From Atrina japonica (taxonomy: Eukaryota > Mollusca > Bivalvia > Pterioida > Pinnidae): 64,000 bases of DNA. The notes below the pieces were generated by a model. That model had not been told where the DNA came from, ran no database searches, and saw nothing but the letters and a program-made list of their open reading frames with translations. Position 1 is the first letter of the stretch; every line of letters starts with the position of its first letter. The stretch is taken from the NCBI GenBank assembly GCA_030159075.1, contig BROG01000460.1, positions 134,001 through 198,000 on the forward strand, read 5' to 3'. The position numbers and the translations under genes were made by a program. This document shows, piece by piece, positions 25,165 to 36,000 of the stretch.

Positions 25165-26090
25165 TCAGTTTATTTATGTATAGAATCAGAGTGGTGTTGG
25201 GCAAAATAAGCATCATGATAACCAATCACTGGATATTTAAATTTTCGGGTACCACCTTTAGTGAAAAAACAGTTGTCTATGATATTAAAATCTCTCTTTT
25301 AATTATTTATGCGGAATTGTTGTGTAAACAGTAGAGAAGTCGTATGTTTTGATACTGTGAACCTAAGAAAAAATTGTGCCTTCAAATTTTCTAAAAGTTG
25401 TGTAGAATTTTTAAGTATCCACATCTGATTTATACCGCTTCTGGAATAAGCAACTGTATAGTATTGCTGAAGTTTCTCCTTAACGACTGCCAGTATCTTG
25501 GTAAGGAGTAAAGATAAAGGTTTAGAAGAACATTTGCTGGATCCTGCTATGTATCTCTGCCTATATGGGTTTTGTGAAGTTTAGGTATCCAATATAAATA
25601 TGGTAGCTCAAAATCAGAATCGGTTGTAGGTAGGCCTACATCAAAAGAACTTAATACGGACTCATGATTTTGAAGGATCTCGTCCTTTGAAAGTGGGCTA
25701 CGTGTGTATGTAGGATTACCAGAATTCGAATTAAACTTTAGTTCTTCTAATATACAATTATAGTAATGTGCCTTACAAAAAACTATATAATTTGAGAATT
25801 GTTCATCTTCAGTTTGAAAATTAACGAGTTTCGTAACCTTTACATTACTCATGTATGTGTTATGCACATAAAAACTGTTGGGGCAAATCCAAAAGTGGAA
25901 TAAATTGTCAAAAACTTGTGACAAACTGGTTGGGACAAATTTGACAGGGAACATATTTACCACTCCCCACGTGTTATGTCTGTTGAATTTTCCTTCACTT
26001 TGGGTAACAGTTAATTTATGAAGGTGGTGGTAAATTCCGTCTAAGACACGTGTTGAGTTCCTGTTCCCAAGTATCAGTGTCAATCCTGCA
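25165..26090 (-). pseudogene. Decayed Penelope-like retroelement, reverse transcriptase fragment
   Basis: A 178-codon minus frame (26083-25547) ends with LPYLYWIPKLHK, the N-terminal reverse transcriptase signature of Penelope-like elements. The homology then shifts frame near 25555 (RYIAGSSKCSSKPLSLLLTK) and again near 25350, where YDFSTVYTTIPHK matches the catalytic-Asp block, and in the last part there are in-frame stops (…GYHDAYFAQHHSDS near 25185-25230). No YxDD block or GIY-YIG part follows. Several frameshifts and stops show an old, dead copy truncated at its 3' side. It belongs to a different lineage from the copy at 58555. Confidence 0.8.
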
Positions 26091-28199
26091 ATCAGCAGTC
26101 AATAACAGCCATCTAGAATATTGATCAGATAAGGCATGTTTGCTTCCAATGCTTTGCATGTTCTTTATATATTTCAATTATGTTCTTTATTGTTATAAAT
26201 GAATCTTTTTGTACAATTTCACTGTTTCTGAAAATGTAAAACAGAAAATGTCATGTAACTCTGAGAAGTAAATCACATGATCAAATACACTGTATACCTA
26301 GAACATGGTTCATACACCCAATGAGAAAGATATTTCAGCCACTTTTCCAGGAATTTTCATAGTTTTCAAGCACTTTCAACAAGACCTTGCAAGACAAAAA
26401 GTAATTAAGAAAAGCTGACAGCAAAGTTCTTTCACATTTCAATGGTGGTTCTCAAAATACTGCTTAGAGTTCCACTACATGCTAAAGAAATCCAGCAGTA
26501 CAGCATCATAACAATGCTTAACTGAAATGTACTACACTAGGTGAAGCACCTGTGTCATCGTACTAATATATATTAATTCAAGTCTTGCTGTAGTGATTAA
26601 TTAACATGCAAGAGCTAGAATTCAAGCACTCTGATAAAAATAATCAAGCATTTGTTTTTAAACACTTTTCAAGGACTAACTCTATATTCAAACACTTTTA
26701 TTCAAAGTCTTTGTGAACCCTGTAGGAATTTTCGCTCCATTAAATTTTCACCATTCTTATAGGGCAAATTTAAAATGGAAGCAAAATTTTCAAGCTAACT
26801 AAATGAACCATGGATATACACGTTGTCTATGAGACTGGGGATATAGAACGAATTTGAGACGGGTCAAATATGTTTTCTAGCAAACAAGGGTAAAAAATAA
26901 CCAGAGGCAAAAATTTTCAGGTACATGTATACATTTAGTTCTGTGATACAATGGCCCACCAGTATATACAGCCATCCCCCTTGAAAAAATTCTAGATCCA
27001 CCACTGGACACAGAGCTATAAAGAGATATGACTCAAAACACAAATTATTGAAATTATTGATAAATTTTAATTAAGATTTATCTATTACAAAATGGATTTA
27101 CAATCTGTAAATGATATGCAGAGAAAAACATACATATTTAGTAGTGATAATACATAGTAACTGTTATACATTGTGGTTATCTTTCAAACCCAAACGTTTT
27201 TCTCTAGCAGCAAGTTTTTGCATGCACTAATTACATGCTTTTTGTTCAAATTAAAATGATCATTTAAAATCTAGAAAATAAAATATGGTACCATCAAATA
27301 ACTTAATAAAGCAAGAATGTTGTAAATGGAGGCATAAACCTGTATCCCTAAACCAATTTTACCAGTCTTCCATACTTCTAACACCAAACATTTAACATTT
27401 AAATTTATTAGTGTTATGGTCACCTTTGACCTACACATTTTGTAACCAATCACCATTAAGCTAGCATAGCCATTCTCCCTGTACATTGCATCTCTCATTA
27501 TTTGCCCCAATTATAGTCAATATCCTTATACTATGTATAATTATCAATATTTACGATGCTTTACTTTAGAATGTTTAGACCAAAATTGAGAGCACCTGCT
27601 ACCATAATCTTGTGGTTACACTTAAGCACAGGAAGAAAAACTTGTTTAATATACAGTACCTATGCTACTCTTGCCCAATGGCACATTTGCCAAATAAAGC
27701 CCAACAGTTCCTAAACCTATATTTAACACTTTCTCCTCTACGATATGATCTGTAAGGCTGCCTTCTATACAAGACAGATTTGGAGAGATATTATATACAC
27801 CCTCAGTTTTCCAGAAATATAAATAAAACACCCTTAAACATTTGACACCACCTGTATCAGCTTATCACATGAAGAAGGCTTTATGTCTTCTGGTTTCTTT
27901 TTTCTGAACATGAACAAACACTGAGTATACTAAATGTTGGTATATACTAATATATTAATGTCGGTATCTTGTGTTCCATGTTGCAAATTATATACACAGT
28001 TGTATAAAATTCTTGAAACAGCATTTTTTTTTTAAATAAAATTTGAATTCATTTTAAAAATTTGATATGATTTTTTTTATTTATCACATCCAATGTCTTC
28101 CTGAGGACATACTTGTGAAACTTATTTCAAACTCTATAAAGATTTTGGACAAGCTTCAATAAGATGAAATCCCAAGTTTGTTAACTGCTGGTGTAATAT
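26091..28199. other. Non-coding sequence
   Basis: AT-rich intergenic DNA with MITE family C copy 2 (26719-26927). Short ORFs at 27271-27510 and 27646-27831 show no recognised motif. Confidence 0.45.
26719..26927. mobile_element. MITE family C, copy 2
   Basis: Same order of words as copy 1 (ggaattttcgctccattaaa, gggcaaatttaaaatggaag, attttcaagctaac, aaaattttcaggta). The left end is decayed. Confidence 0.6.
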
Positions 28200-28290
28200 T
28201 TAACTCATTAACCCCTGAAAAACAATGGATTTTTCTGTAAAACAATAACTTAGACCAGTCTAAATGTGTCTTTAGGGGTGAATGATTTAA
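28200..28290. mobile_element. TTAA-type MITE, copy 3
   Basis: Ends CTCATTAACCCCTGAAA and TTTAGGGGTGAATGAT are near-perfect inverse repeats and are flanked by TTAA on both sides, the target site of piggyBac-type elements. It has no coding capacity. Confidence 0.75.
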
Positions 28291-28674
28291 CACAAATTTT
28301 CACTAAAAATGAAACCTATGCATACCTGTAAATCATTGCTTTTAGATGATAGCATAAGAGAAAAAATATGTAAATTATCATCAATAACTAGCTTCCAAAT
28401 ATTTTATTCTATATAAATATAAGATCATCTTACCTGTGAAATTGTTGCAATATATGCATTTCGTAGTTTATCATAGATAAAAGAAAATATAATTCTTATC
28501 AAATAATGGATAAAATCCACATTAAAATATGAAATTTCAAACACAGCAATTATTGCTTCTTTTAAAACATGGTAAAGAGAGAAATTTAAAATTAAGGAAT
28601 TTACAAATGAAAAATAATGATCAAGGTACACAAATTGTGTTTGCTTTGTTTATTGGTACACAAATTGTCTTTGC

Positions 28675-28925
28675 TTTGTTCATTGGTGTTTTATGCAACT
28701 CTCAATAAACTTTCAGTTATATAGTGGTGACCAGTTTTTAATGGAGTAGACAAGAACCTGGTTACATTGTACCCAGGAAGAAACCACAGCCTTCTGCAAG
28801 TAAACTGACAAACTTCCCCACAAAATCAGTTTATGCTACATTGGGACTCAAACCCATGCTGGCCAGATGTGAGAGACTTCATGGTTAAAAGTGCAATGCT
28901 CTAACCACTTGACCAGGAAGGACCA
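28675..28925 (-). repeat. SINE family A, copy
   Basis: On the minus strand it begins with a tRNA-like head (tggtcaagtggttagagc as A box, tgggtttgagtcccaat as B box) followed by the family body and ends at gcataaaacaccaat. The 28630-28680 flank has a short direct duplication of tttgctttgtt. Confidence 0.75.
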
Positions 28926-29117
28926 ATAGGTACAAAAATAAAAGAGATGAATAGCAGACTCCTGAATACATGTAGTAATAAATAAATGTAGTTCATATTG
29001 GCCAAATCTACTACTGGAACCAATATATGCTATTGGATCTGTTAAGGGAAATCCAGGCTCTCTCACCACCTATTTCAGTTAATACTAAACTCATTTCTTA
29101 CGACTTAGAATTTTGAA

Positions 29118-29373
29118 TGTTGTTTTGCACTCAAGAGTTTTTCAGTCATATAATGGTGGCAAGTTTTTAATGGTGGAGGTGAGAACCTAGTTACCCAGGA
29201 AGAGACCACCGTCATTCCACAAGTAAACTAGTACCCAGGAAGCAAGTAAACTAGTAAATTTTCTCACAATATCAGCTTAGGTTACAAGCGGGGCTCGAAC
29301 CTGTGCTGACCAGAAGTGAGAGACTTTATGGTTCAAAGCACAATGCTCTAACCACTCGACCACAGAGGCCCCT
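29118..29373 (-). repeat. SINE family A, well-preserved copy
   Basis: The minus strand reads tggtcgagtggttagagcat (A box), then cacaggttcgagccccgc, a near-consensus RNA polymerase III B box, then a body ending near gtgcaaaacaacattc. A 24-bp inner duplication (cccaggaag...caagtaaactagta) distinguishes this copy. It is the best copy for defining the family. Confidence 0.8.
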
Positions 29374-29439
29374 ATGACTTTTAGATTAAAACATACAACA
29401 TTTATGTGTATGACAGTTGTCTATTTATTGCAATTAATT

Positions 29440-29990
29440 ATATAAATATCAATATTGTTGTTCATTTAAAGAAAGAAATATCCAACAAGAGTTATCAGAA
29501 GACAACAAAGTTCAGGTTAAAAATTTTGAAAAGTAGGTCAATGTCCAAGGTACCAAATGAAGGCTCTGGTCTTATGAAATATATATGTCAAATATCAAAG
29601 CCCTATCCCTCATGGTTTAATAGATATAGCCAAGGTTAAAGTTTTGAAAAGTAGGCCAAAGGTCAAGGTCACCAAGTAAGTCAAGGTACTAAATGAAAAC
29701 TGGTCATCTCTGGTTAAGAAATTATATGCGAAATATCAAATCCCTATCCCTCATGCTTTAAAAGCTATAGCCAAGGTTAAAGTTTTTGAAAAGTAGGTCA
29801 AAACCAAGGTCAAGGTCACTAGGTCAAAAGTCAAGGTACCAAATGAAATCTCTCTTCATAAGGAATGTATATGTGAAATATCAGAGCCCTGTCCCTTGCG
29901 GTTAAAAAGTTATAGGCCAGGTTAAAATTTTGTCTACGGACGCCAACAACAATGACGCATGGGTATGGCATTAGCCCTCCAGACTTTTGT
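29440..29990. repeat. Imperfect tandem repeat of about 130-150 bp, 3 to 4 units
   Basis: Recurring words aaaagtaggtcaa, tcaaggtac(c/t)aaatgaa, atatgtgaaatatcaaagccct and atagccaaggttaaag show three to four diverged units. Arrays of this ggtcaaggtcac type are scattered in mollusc DNA. It ends with tttgtctacggacgccaac. Confidence 0.65.
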
Positions 29991-31585
29991 CCCAGCGAGC
30001 TAAAAATGGTTTACATATTCAAAGTATTTTTAGTTTTTCATAAGAAAATAAAAAAGCTTACATAATTTTTTCTATGAATCTTTACTCATCATTCACATCC
30101 TGAAGAATAACAGACAACCCTGTAGTTGAAATGTTATAATAAAAGCTTGGCATATTTACGAAGTTTGCTAGAGCAAGGCCCTGGGCCCGAAATCTGCAAT
30201 CAAATTTACTCAATACTCAACTAACTTTTTTTGGATTTCAAGATAAAAATACTTAAAATGTATGTTGCAATTGAACATTTTTCTCGGTTTTTTTTGTATG
30301 GTATTCTGATGGCATACAACTGTAAATAAGGATGAAAATTATTCCTCACTTGAAAAAAAACTTCAGAAACATCGAAAAATTGTTTGATTACATACTCAAA
30401 TTTTGAGTACAGTACTCAAGGTATTTTCATGATTTTTCATGCTTTATAAGAAAAATCATTACTTTGTCCCAAATGTTGTTTATGTGCATGAAAATAATTA
30501 TAAAATGTTATCAAGTTAGTCAGTCACATCTTTATTTACTTGTACAAATAACTTTATGATCAAATAAAAGTAGAGCTTGAGTATAGGGTAAATTTGGTGG
30601 TGTCAGACCCATAGTACAGTAATATCATCAGCTCATACGATTAATAAAAATTCAAAAATATGTAAAATATACAAGATTTTGTTAAACAAAAATGATAATT
30701 AATATTAATTTACATTAAATCCATACATTACAAATAACAAAAAAATGGCAACTAATAAATAAAACATCTTTAGTTCTTCTTTAAAATCCATAAAATTTGT
30801 TTCGTTTTTACTTTTCAGCTTGTTCAACTTAGAAGTAAATGAATCAATGTAATTAATGTCAATTACAGTAAGTGTGGTATTGGGCTGAATGAAATACAAA
30901 TAAGTTCCGTTAATCCATAATTAACTCATTGACCCCTAAAAAACAATGGCCTCTTCCATAAATCAATGACCTATACCAGTCCAAATGTGTCTTTAGGGGT
31001 GATAGGTTAAACAAATAAAAAATATTCACAATAACATTGTAACAAATGATTAGGATCATCCACAGCAATAAAATGTACAAAATACAACAATGAATAGACC
31101 TTTCCACGATAACTGCATCCTACTAGTCACACCTACGCACAAATACTTCTCAGTGGTATCAAGAAGTTTCATACTCGACATAAACCATACTCAATGAAAT
31201 ACAAATCATACAAAGGGAAAAATCGGTCTTTCATTGGGTACTACCGGTATTTGTCTTGGGTATGAAATGTCTTGGGCACCTAGCGTCTTGATACCACTGG
31301 GAATTGTATGTGTGCAGGCGATATTAGTTAGACTGCAATTATCATGTAAATGTCTATTCAGAAACAAGTTTATAATATCTAAACCCACAGAAACATGAAT
31401 AAAAAACAGTCCAATTACAATTTACAAAAGAAACAAGTGAACAAATCAAGTATTGAAAATCGTTCAGTTATTTTTGAGCAAACAAGAACATAACAATGAA
31501 ATGGGACAGAGTTATAGGAGAGACACTGAGCTTCAAACATTCAATATCCATGGCAACTGCATACATTTGCCTCCATATAAGAGGT
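29991..31585. other. Non-coding sequence
   Basis: Intergenic. It contains TTAA-type MITE copy 4 (30921-31010) and a near-inverse pair, gtatcaagaagtttcatactcg around 31155 and ttgggtatgaaatgtcttgg around 31255. Otherwise nothing supported. Confidence 0.4.
30921..31010. mobile_element. TTAA-type MITE, copy 4 (90 bp), best preserved
   Basis: Bounded by TTAA at both ends. Inside are CTCATTGACCCCTAAA and its inverse TTTAGGGGTGATAGG. Shares accagtccaaatgtgtc with copies 3 and 5. Confidence 0.78.
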
Positions 31586-31700
31586 TCCTGTGGCTGTTTG
31601 ATTAGAGCATCACACTATTTAACCATGATGTCTCACAACTTTAGTCAGCGAGGATTCAAACCACACTAGAACCATAGCTGATTACAAGGATTTTCCTTTT
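31586..31700 (+). repeat. SINE family A, head fragment
   Basis: ggctgtttgattagagcatc resembles the A box and gaggattcaaaccacact the B box of the family. The body is not recognisable. Confidence 0.45.
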
Positions 31701-32584
31701 TACTTAGGAAAGCAAGAGCTTGTTTCTCAGTAACATTATAACTATTTTTTTTCCCATTGCCATTATAAATTGGTGATGTTTGGAAATATATAAAGTGTAT
31801 CAATAATAAATTGTATCAAAGCCACTTGCTGTATAGCACTCCAATACACACAGCTTTCTATACATGTTACCACCCGTGTACATATATACCCCAATGCATA
31901 AGAAACAGCTTATAACAGATAGTATGTTTATAGACATCATATACACTTTGTACTTAGTGTGCAAATGTACATGTACAATTTAGTACAGACAAGTCACATG
32001 TTCCTTTGCACTCTGTGCAACACGGGTGCTGAGGAAATAACACAGGTATGGTGGAAATAACACAGGTGTAACTGAAATTACACATGTACAAATGAAATAC
32101 ATGTAACAAAATTAATCTAAGAACAGCATATAGAAAACAAAATATATGCAGTAATTAATTGTTTAAGGGTTTCTCTGTCTGGTTTTTTTCATTACTGTAT
32201 GACTGTATCATGATTAAGTTGTTAGCAACATGAAAACTGTGAAAAGATAGCTATAAATTATATCCAAAACAAATAATGGTGATTTGATATAAGTGTATTA
32301 ATTACAATTTATATTTAAACAGAGACACAATTTACTAACAAACTTCCATGAATGGGCTACTGATGATCCAAGTCAAATTCCATCATCAGCTAAATCTATA
32401 TAAAAAAAACCAACACAGACAACAATACTACTGCATTGATTTTACATGCATTAACACTATACACCCCACCTTCCTGATGCTTAAAATAAAATAACAAATG
32501 CTATCATACCTCATAAAAAATCAACAAATACACACCATTATAATTCATTTCATCATTCATTCTTGAACATATTTACACATACTT
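31701..32584. other. 3' flank or 3' UTR of the VWA/AT-hook gene
   Basis: Lies immediately downstream of the stop at 32585. AT-rich. A clear AATAAA close to the stop was not identified, so the transcript end is not placed. Confidence 0.35.
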
Positions 32585-33091
32585 TTATGCTTTTGCAATA
32601 ACAAAGTTATCAACGTTGACACTCTCTTTACGACCTTTGCCCTCCCATGCATAATCAAAATTGTCACGAATATAAATTGCCGCCTTCTCCAAGACTGCAT
32701 TGTTATGTTTAGGTAAGGTTCCTCTTCTAACACATATTGACCCTTTCAGTTTAAGTACTCTGTTCACTTCCATCTGTACATGTGATGAACTGAAACAATC
32801 CCACAATGCTTTAGTGCTGAAGAACACTGGGTACTTTTTACTACTGCTAGGTGGGTTGACTGCGATCTCGTATATAGCTGGAATCTTCTGTGATTCTTTG
32901 TACAGTTCATTGTTACAGAATGCGGAGCACCAGGACCTGTTCTTTTTCCATTCATCTGATCTGATATTAGGTTTAATTGGAGAGATAAGGAGGGACCAAT
33001 TATCCCATGAAAAAGAGCTTAGGGGTCCCATGACAAATTTGGTCACAGTGGCTTTTTCTCTTAGCTGTTTAGTAGTTGACTTAGCTGGTGA
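32585..33091 (-). CDS. VWA/AT-hook gene, last coding exon (C-terminal module)
   Basis: 169 codons including the TAA at 32585-32587. The acceptor is TATTTCAG|TCACCA. After a short basic linker comes a folded stretch: MGPLSSFSWDNWSLLI, then KIPAIYEIAV, YPVFFSTKALWD, CVRRGTLP and NNAVLEKAAIYIRDNFDYAW. The order AIYEI ... PVFFS ... R ... LE is reminiscent of a GIY-YIG fold with a lost YIG block, but this is only a guess. No known domain is firmly recognised. Confidence 0.85.
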   Translation of the reverse strand, partial: SPAKSTTKQLREKATVTKFVMGPLSSFSWDNWSLLISPIKPNIRSDEWKKNRSWCSAFCNNELYKESQKIPAIYEIAVNPPSSSKKYPVFFSTKALWDCFSSSHVQMEVNRVLKLKGSICVRRGTLPKHNNAVLEKAAIYIRDNFDYAWEGKGRKESVNVDNFVIAKA

Positions 33092-36000
33092 CTGAAATAA
33101 TAAAAATGAAACATGTTCAGTGTGTGTAAACTACTGTCACTGTCATAAATCTGTCTGTACTCTATAGTTGTTTAATTTCACGAGGAGAAAATTTCGCATT
33201 TTTCGATAAAAAAAAAAATTATTCACACATATTAAATTTCACGCAAAATCATTTCCAAAACAGAAGTGTAAAATGAGTTTAAGTAAAGCTTATAAACATT
33301 TTATGATTCTTGGATACGATGTCTGGTTAATCGTAAATGAATTTTGATAGGTAGTAACTTTTATAATTTTCTTTGATAACATATTGTCTTTCTAACACTT
33401 CGTAACTATAAGGGATCATATTCACAGGTATTAAATTTCGCTGTACTTTCTTTGACTGCGAATATAGCGAAATTAAATCCTCTGTGAATTTTAAGCAACT
33501 ATACAGTAAAAGTTTGCAAGAAACTCAGGTTTAATGTATTAAATATTAGACTCTTGTGACAATAGAAAACAGTACAGATACCAGATATTCAGTATCCATT
33601 TTGCACACAGTATAACAGAACAATAGAAACTAAGGAGTTGGAATAAAAGAATTTACACTGATAAAAGTCTGTAATGTTTTCCAAAATTTTTAAGTTTGTT
33701 TGTTTATTGTTGTTTAACGCCCCACTCAAGGATCTTTCACTCATGTGGACTGTGATATCTGCCAGTAAATGTACAGGAAAAGGGCTTTTTTATAGTATTC
33801 ACATGTATTTTTTCCCAATTTGATGAAAAAATTCCCAATCTGATGTTGAGCTCATGACCGTAATGAAAAAAAAAATGTAAGAGGAAATGTATTTATATTT
33901 CCATGTATGCACACAATTTTCCCCAGTATGACACAAATTCACGTTAAAATTCCCAATTGTGTTGCAAAGGCAATTTCCCAAAATTGTCAGAAAAAGGCCT
34001 GAGGAAATACATGATGTACAAAAACGTTTGTAAAAAGTCACTATGGACTGTGAAATATATTGCAAGTAAATGTACAGGACATACAGTAAAACCTGCTTTA
34101 GCCAACAACCGTACGTAAAGACCACCTGGTCACAAAGACCGTTTTTACTGTCCCCAATAGTACCATTTGTGTACAAATCAACCTCTATATAAAGACCACC
34201 TGGTCATAAAGACCGTTTTTACTGTCCCCAATACTACCATTTGTGTACAAATCAACCTCTATATAAAGACCACCTGGTCACAAAGACCGTTTTTACTGTC
34301 CCCAATACTACCATTTGTGTACAAATCAACCTCTATATAAAGACCACCTGGTCACAAAGACCGTTTTTTACTGTCCCCAATACTACCATTTGTGTACAAA
34401 TCAACCTCTATATAAAGACCACCTGGTCACAAAGACCGTTTTTACTGTCCCCAATACTACCATTTGTGTACAAATCAACCTCTATATAAAGACCACCTGG
34501 TCACAAAGACCGTTTTTACTGTCCCCAATACTACCATTTGTGTACAAATCAACCTCTGTATAAAGACCACCTGGTCACAAAGACCGTTTTTGCTGTCCCC
34601 AATAGTACCATTTGTGTACAAATCAACCTCTATATAAAGACCACCTGTCACCAAACCGTTTTTGCTGTCCCCAATACTACCATTTGTGTACAAATCAACC
34701 TCTGTATAAAGACCACCTGGTCACAAAGACCGTTTTTGCTGTCCCCAATACTACCATTTGTGTACAAATCAACCTCTATATAAAGACCACCTGGTCACAA
34801 AGACCGTTTTTACTGTCCCCAATACTACCATTTGTGTACAAATCAACCTCTATATAAAGACCACCTGTCCCCAAGACCGTTTTTTACTGTCCCCAATACC
34901 ATTTGTGTACAAATCAACCTCTGTATAAAGACCACCTGGTCACAAAGACCGTTTTTACTGTCCCCAATACTACCATTTGTGTACAAATCAACCTCACCTG
35001 GTCCTTTTTACTGTCCCCAATACTAAAGTGTACCAACCTCTATATAAAGACCACCTGGTCACAAAGACCGTTTTTACTGTCGTTTTGTGTACAAATCAAC
35101 CTCTATATAAAGACCACCTGGTCACATAGTACCATTTGTGTACAAATCAACCTCTATATAAAGACCACCTGGTCACAAAGACCGTTTTTACTGTCCCCAA
35201 TACTACCATTTGTGTACAAATCAACCTCTATATAAAGACTCCCTCCCTATAAAGACTGGTTTTCTTGTGTCCCTAATTGGGCTAAAGGGGGGGGGGGTCT
35301 TTATATTGAAGTATCACTGTACATGTACAGAGATACTTGACATGCTAATTCATATTCTATTCATCAAAAAGTTTCAGACATTTGGCACTTAAATTTCACT
35401 TATTTTGTTGTTTTCATATATCAACCAAATTAAAAGCAATTTCAAAATTTACACAAATTCCATTTCCAGACGTCACACATTTTTATAGTTTGTATGGTAA
35501 TATATATTTCCTGTAGTTATAAACATTCCCGTTTTCCTTACGGAATGAAAAAGAAAACAAAAAGTGAGTAAAATGTTACATGACGTAGTGTCGAGAGTAC
35601 ATTTAACAGGTGCAATGAATATTTATCTGTCACCCTAATGACATCCATGTTGAAAATAAATACACTTTGACAAGAGTAATATTGTTACATGTTTACATAT
35701 CATAGTTTTCATATTAAAAAACAAAATGCATGTAATGAGATTTGAAAATCCTGTCTTAAACATGATCTGTCTCATCTTGATGGAACAGTGAAGTTCGAGG
35801 TAGAATATATCATTGTGTACTTGATGTCATCTTAAAACAATTGGCAGAAAAGATGTCTTTCTTATTTCAACAAAATTTACTTTTTAAACAACAAAATTTG
35901 AACCTGACCAAACTTTGTGATTTTACAGTACAGGTATAAGACCTTTTGATTGTACATTAATGACATATATCTCAATTCTCATTGGCACACTGTGCAGTGT

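Noticed and set aside
34241..35235. Series of plus-strand ORFs of 60-110 codons
   Set aside because: All arise from the 74-bp tandem unit of the expanded MITE and lack conserved residues.
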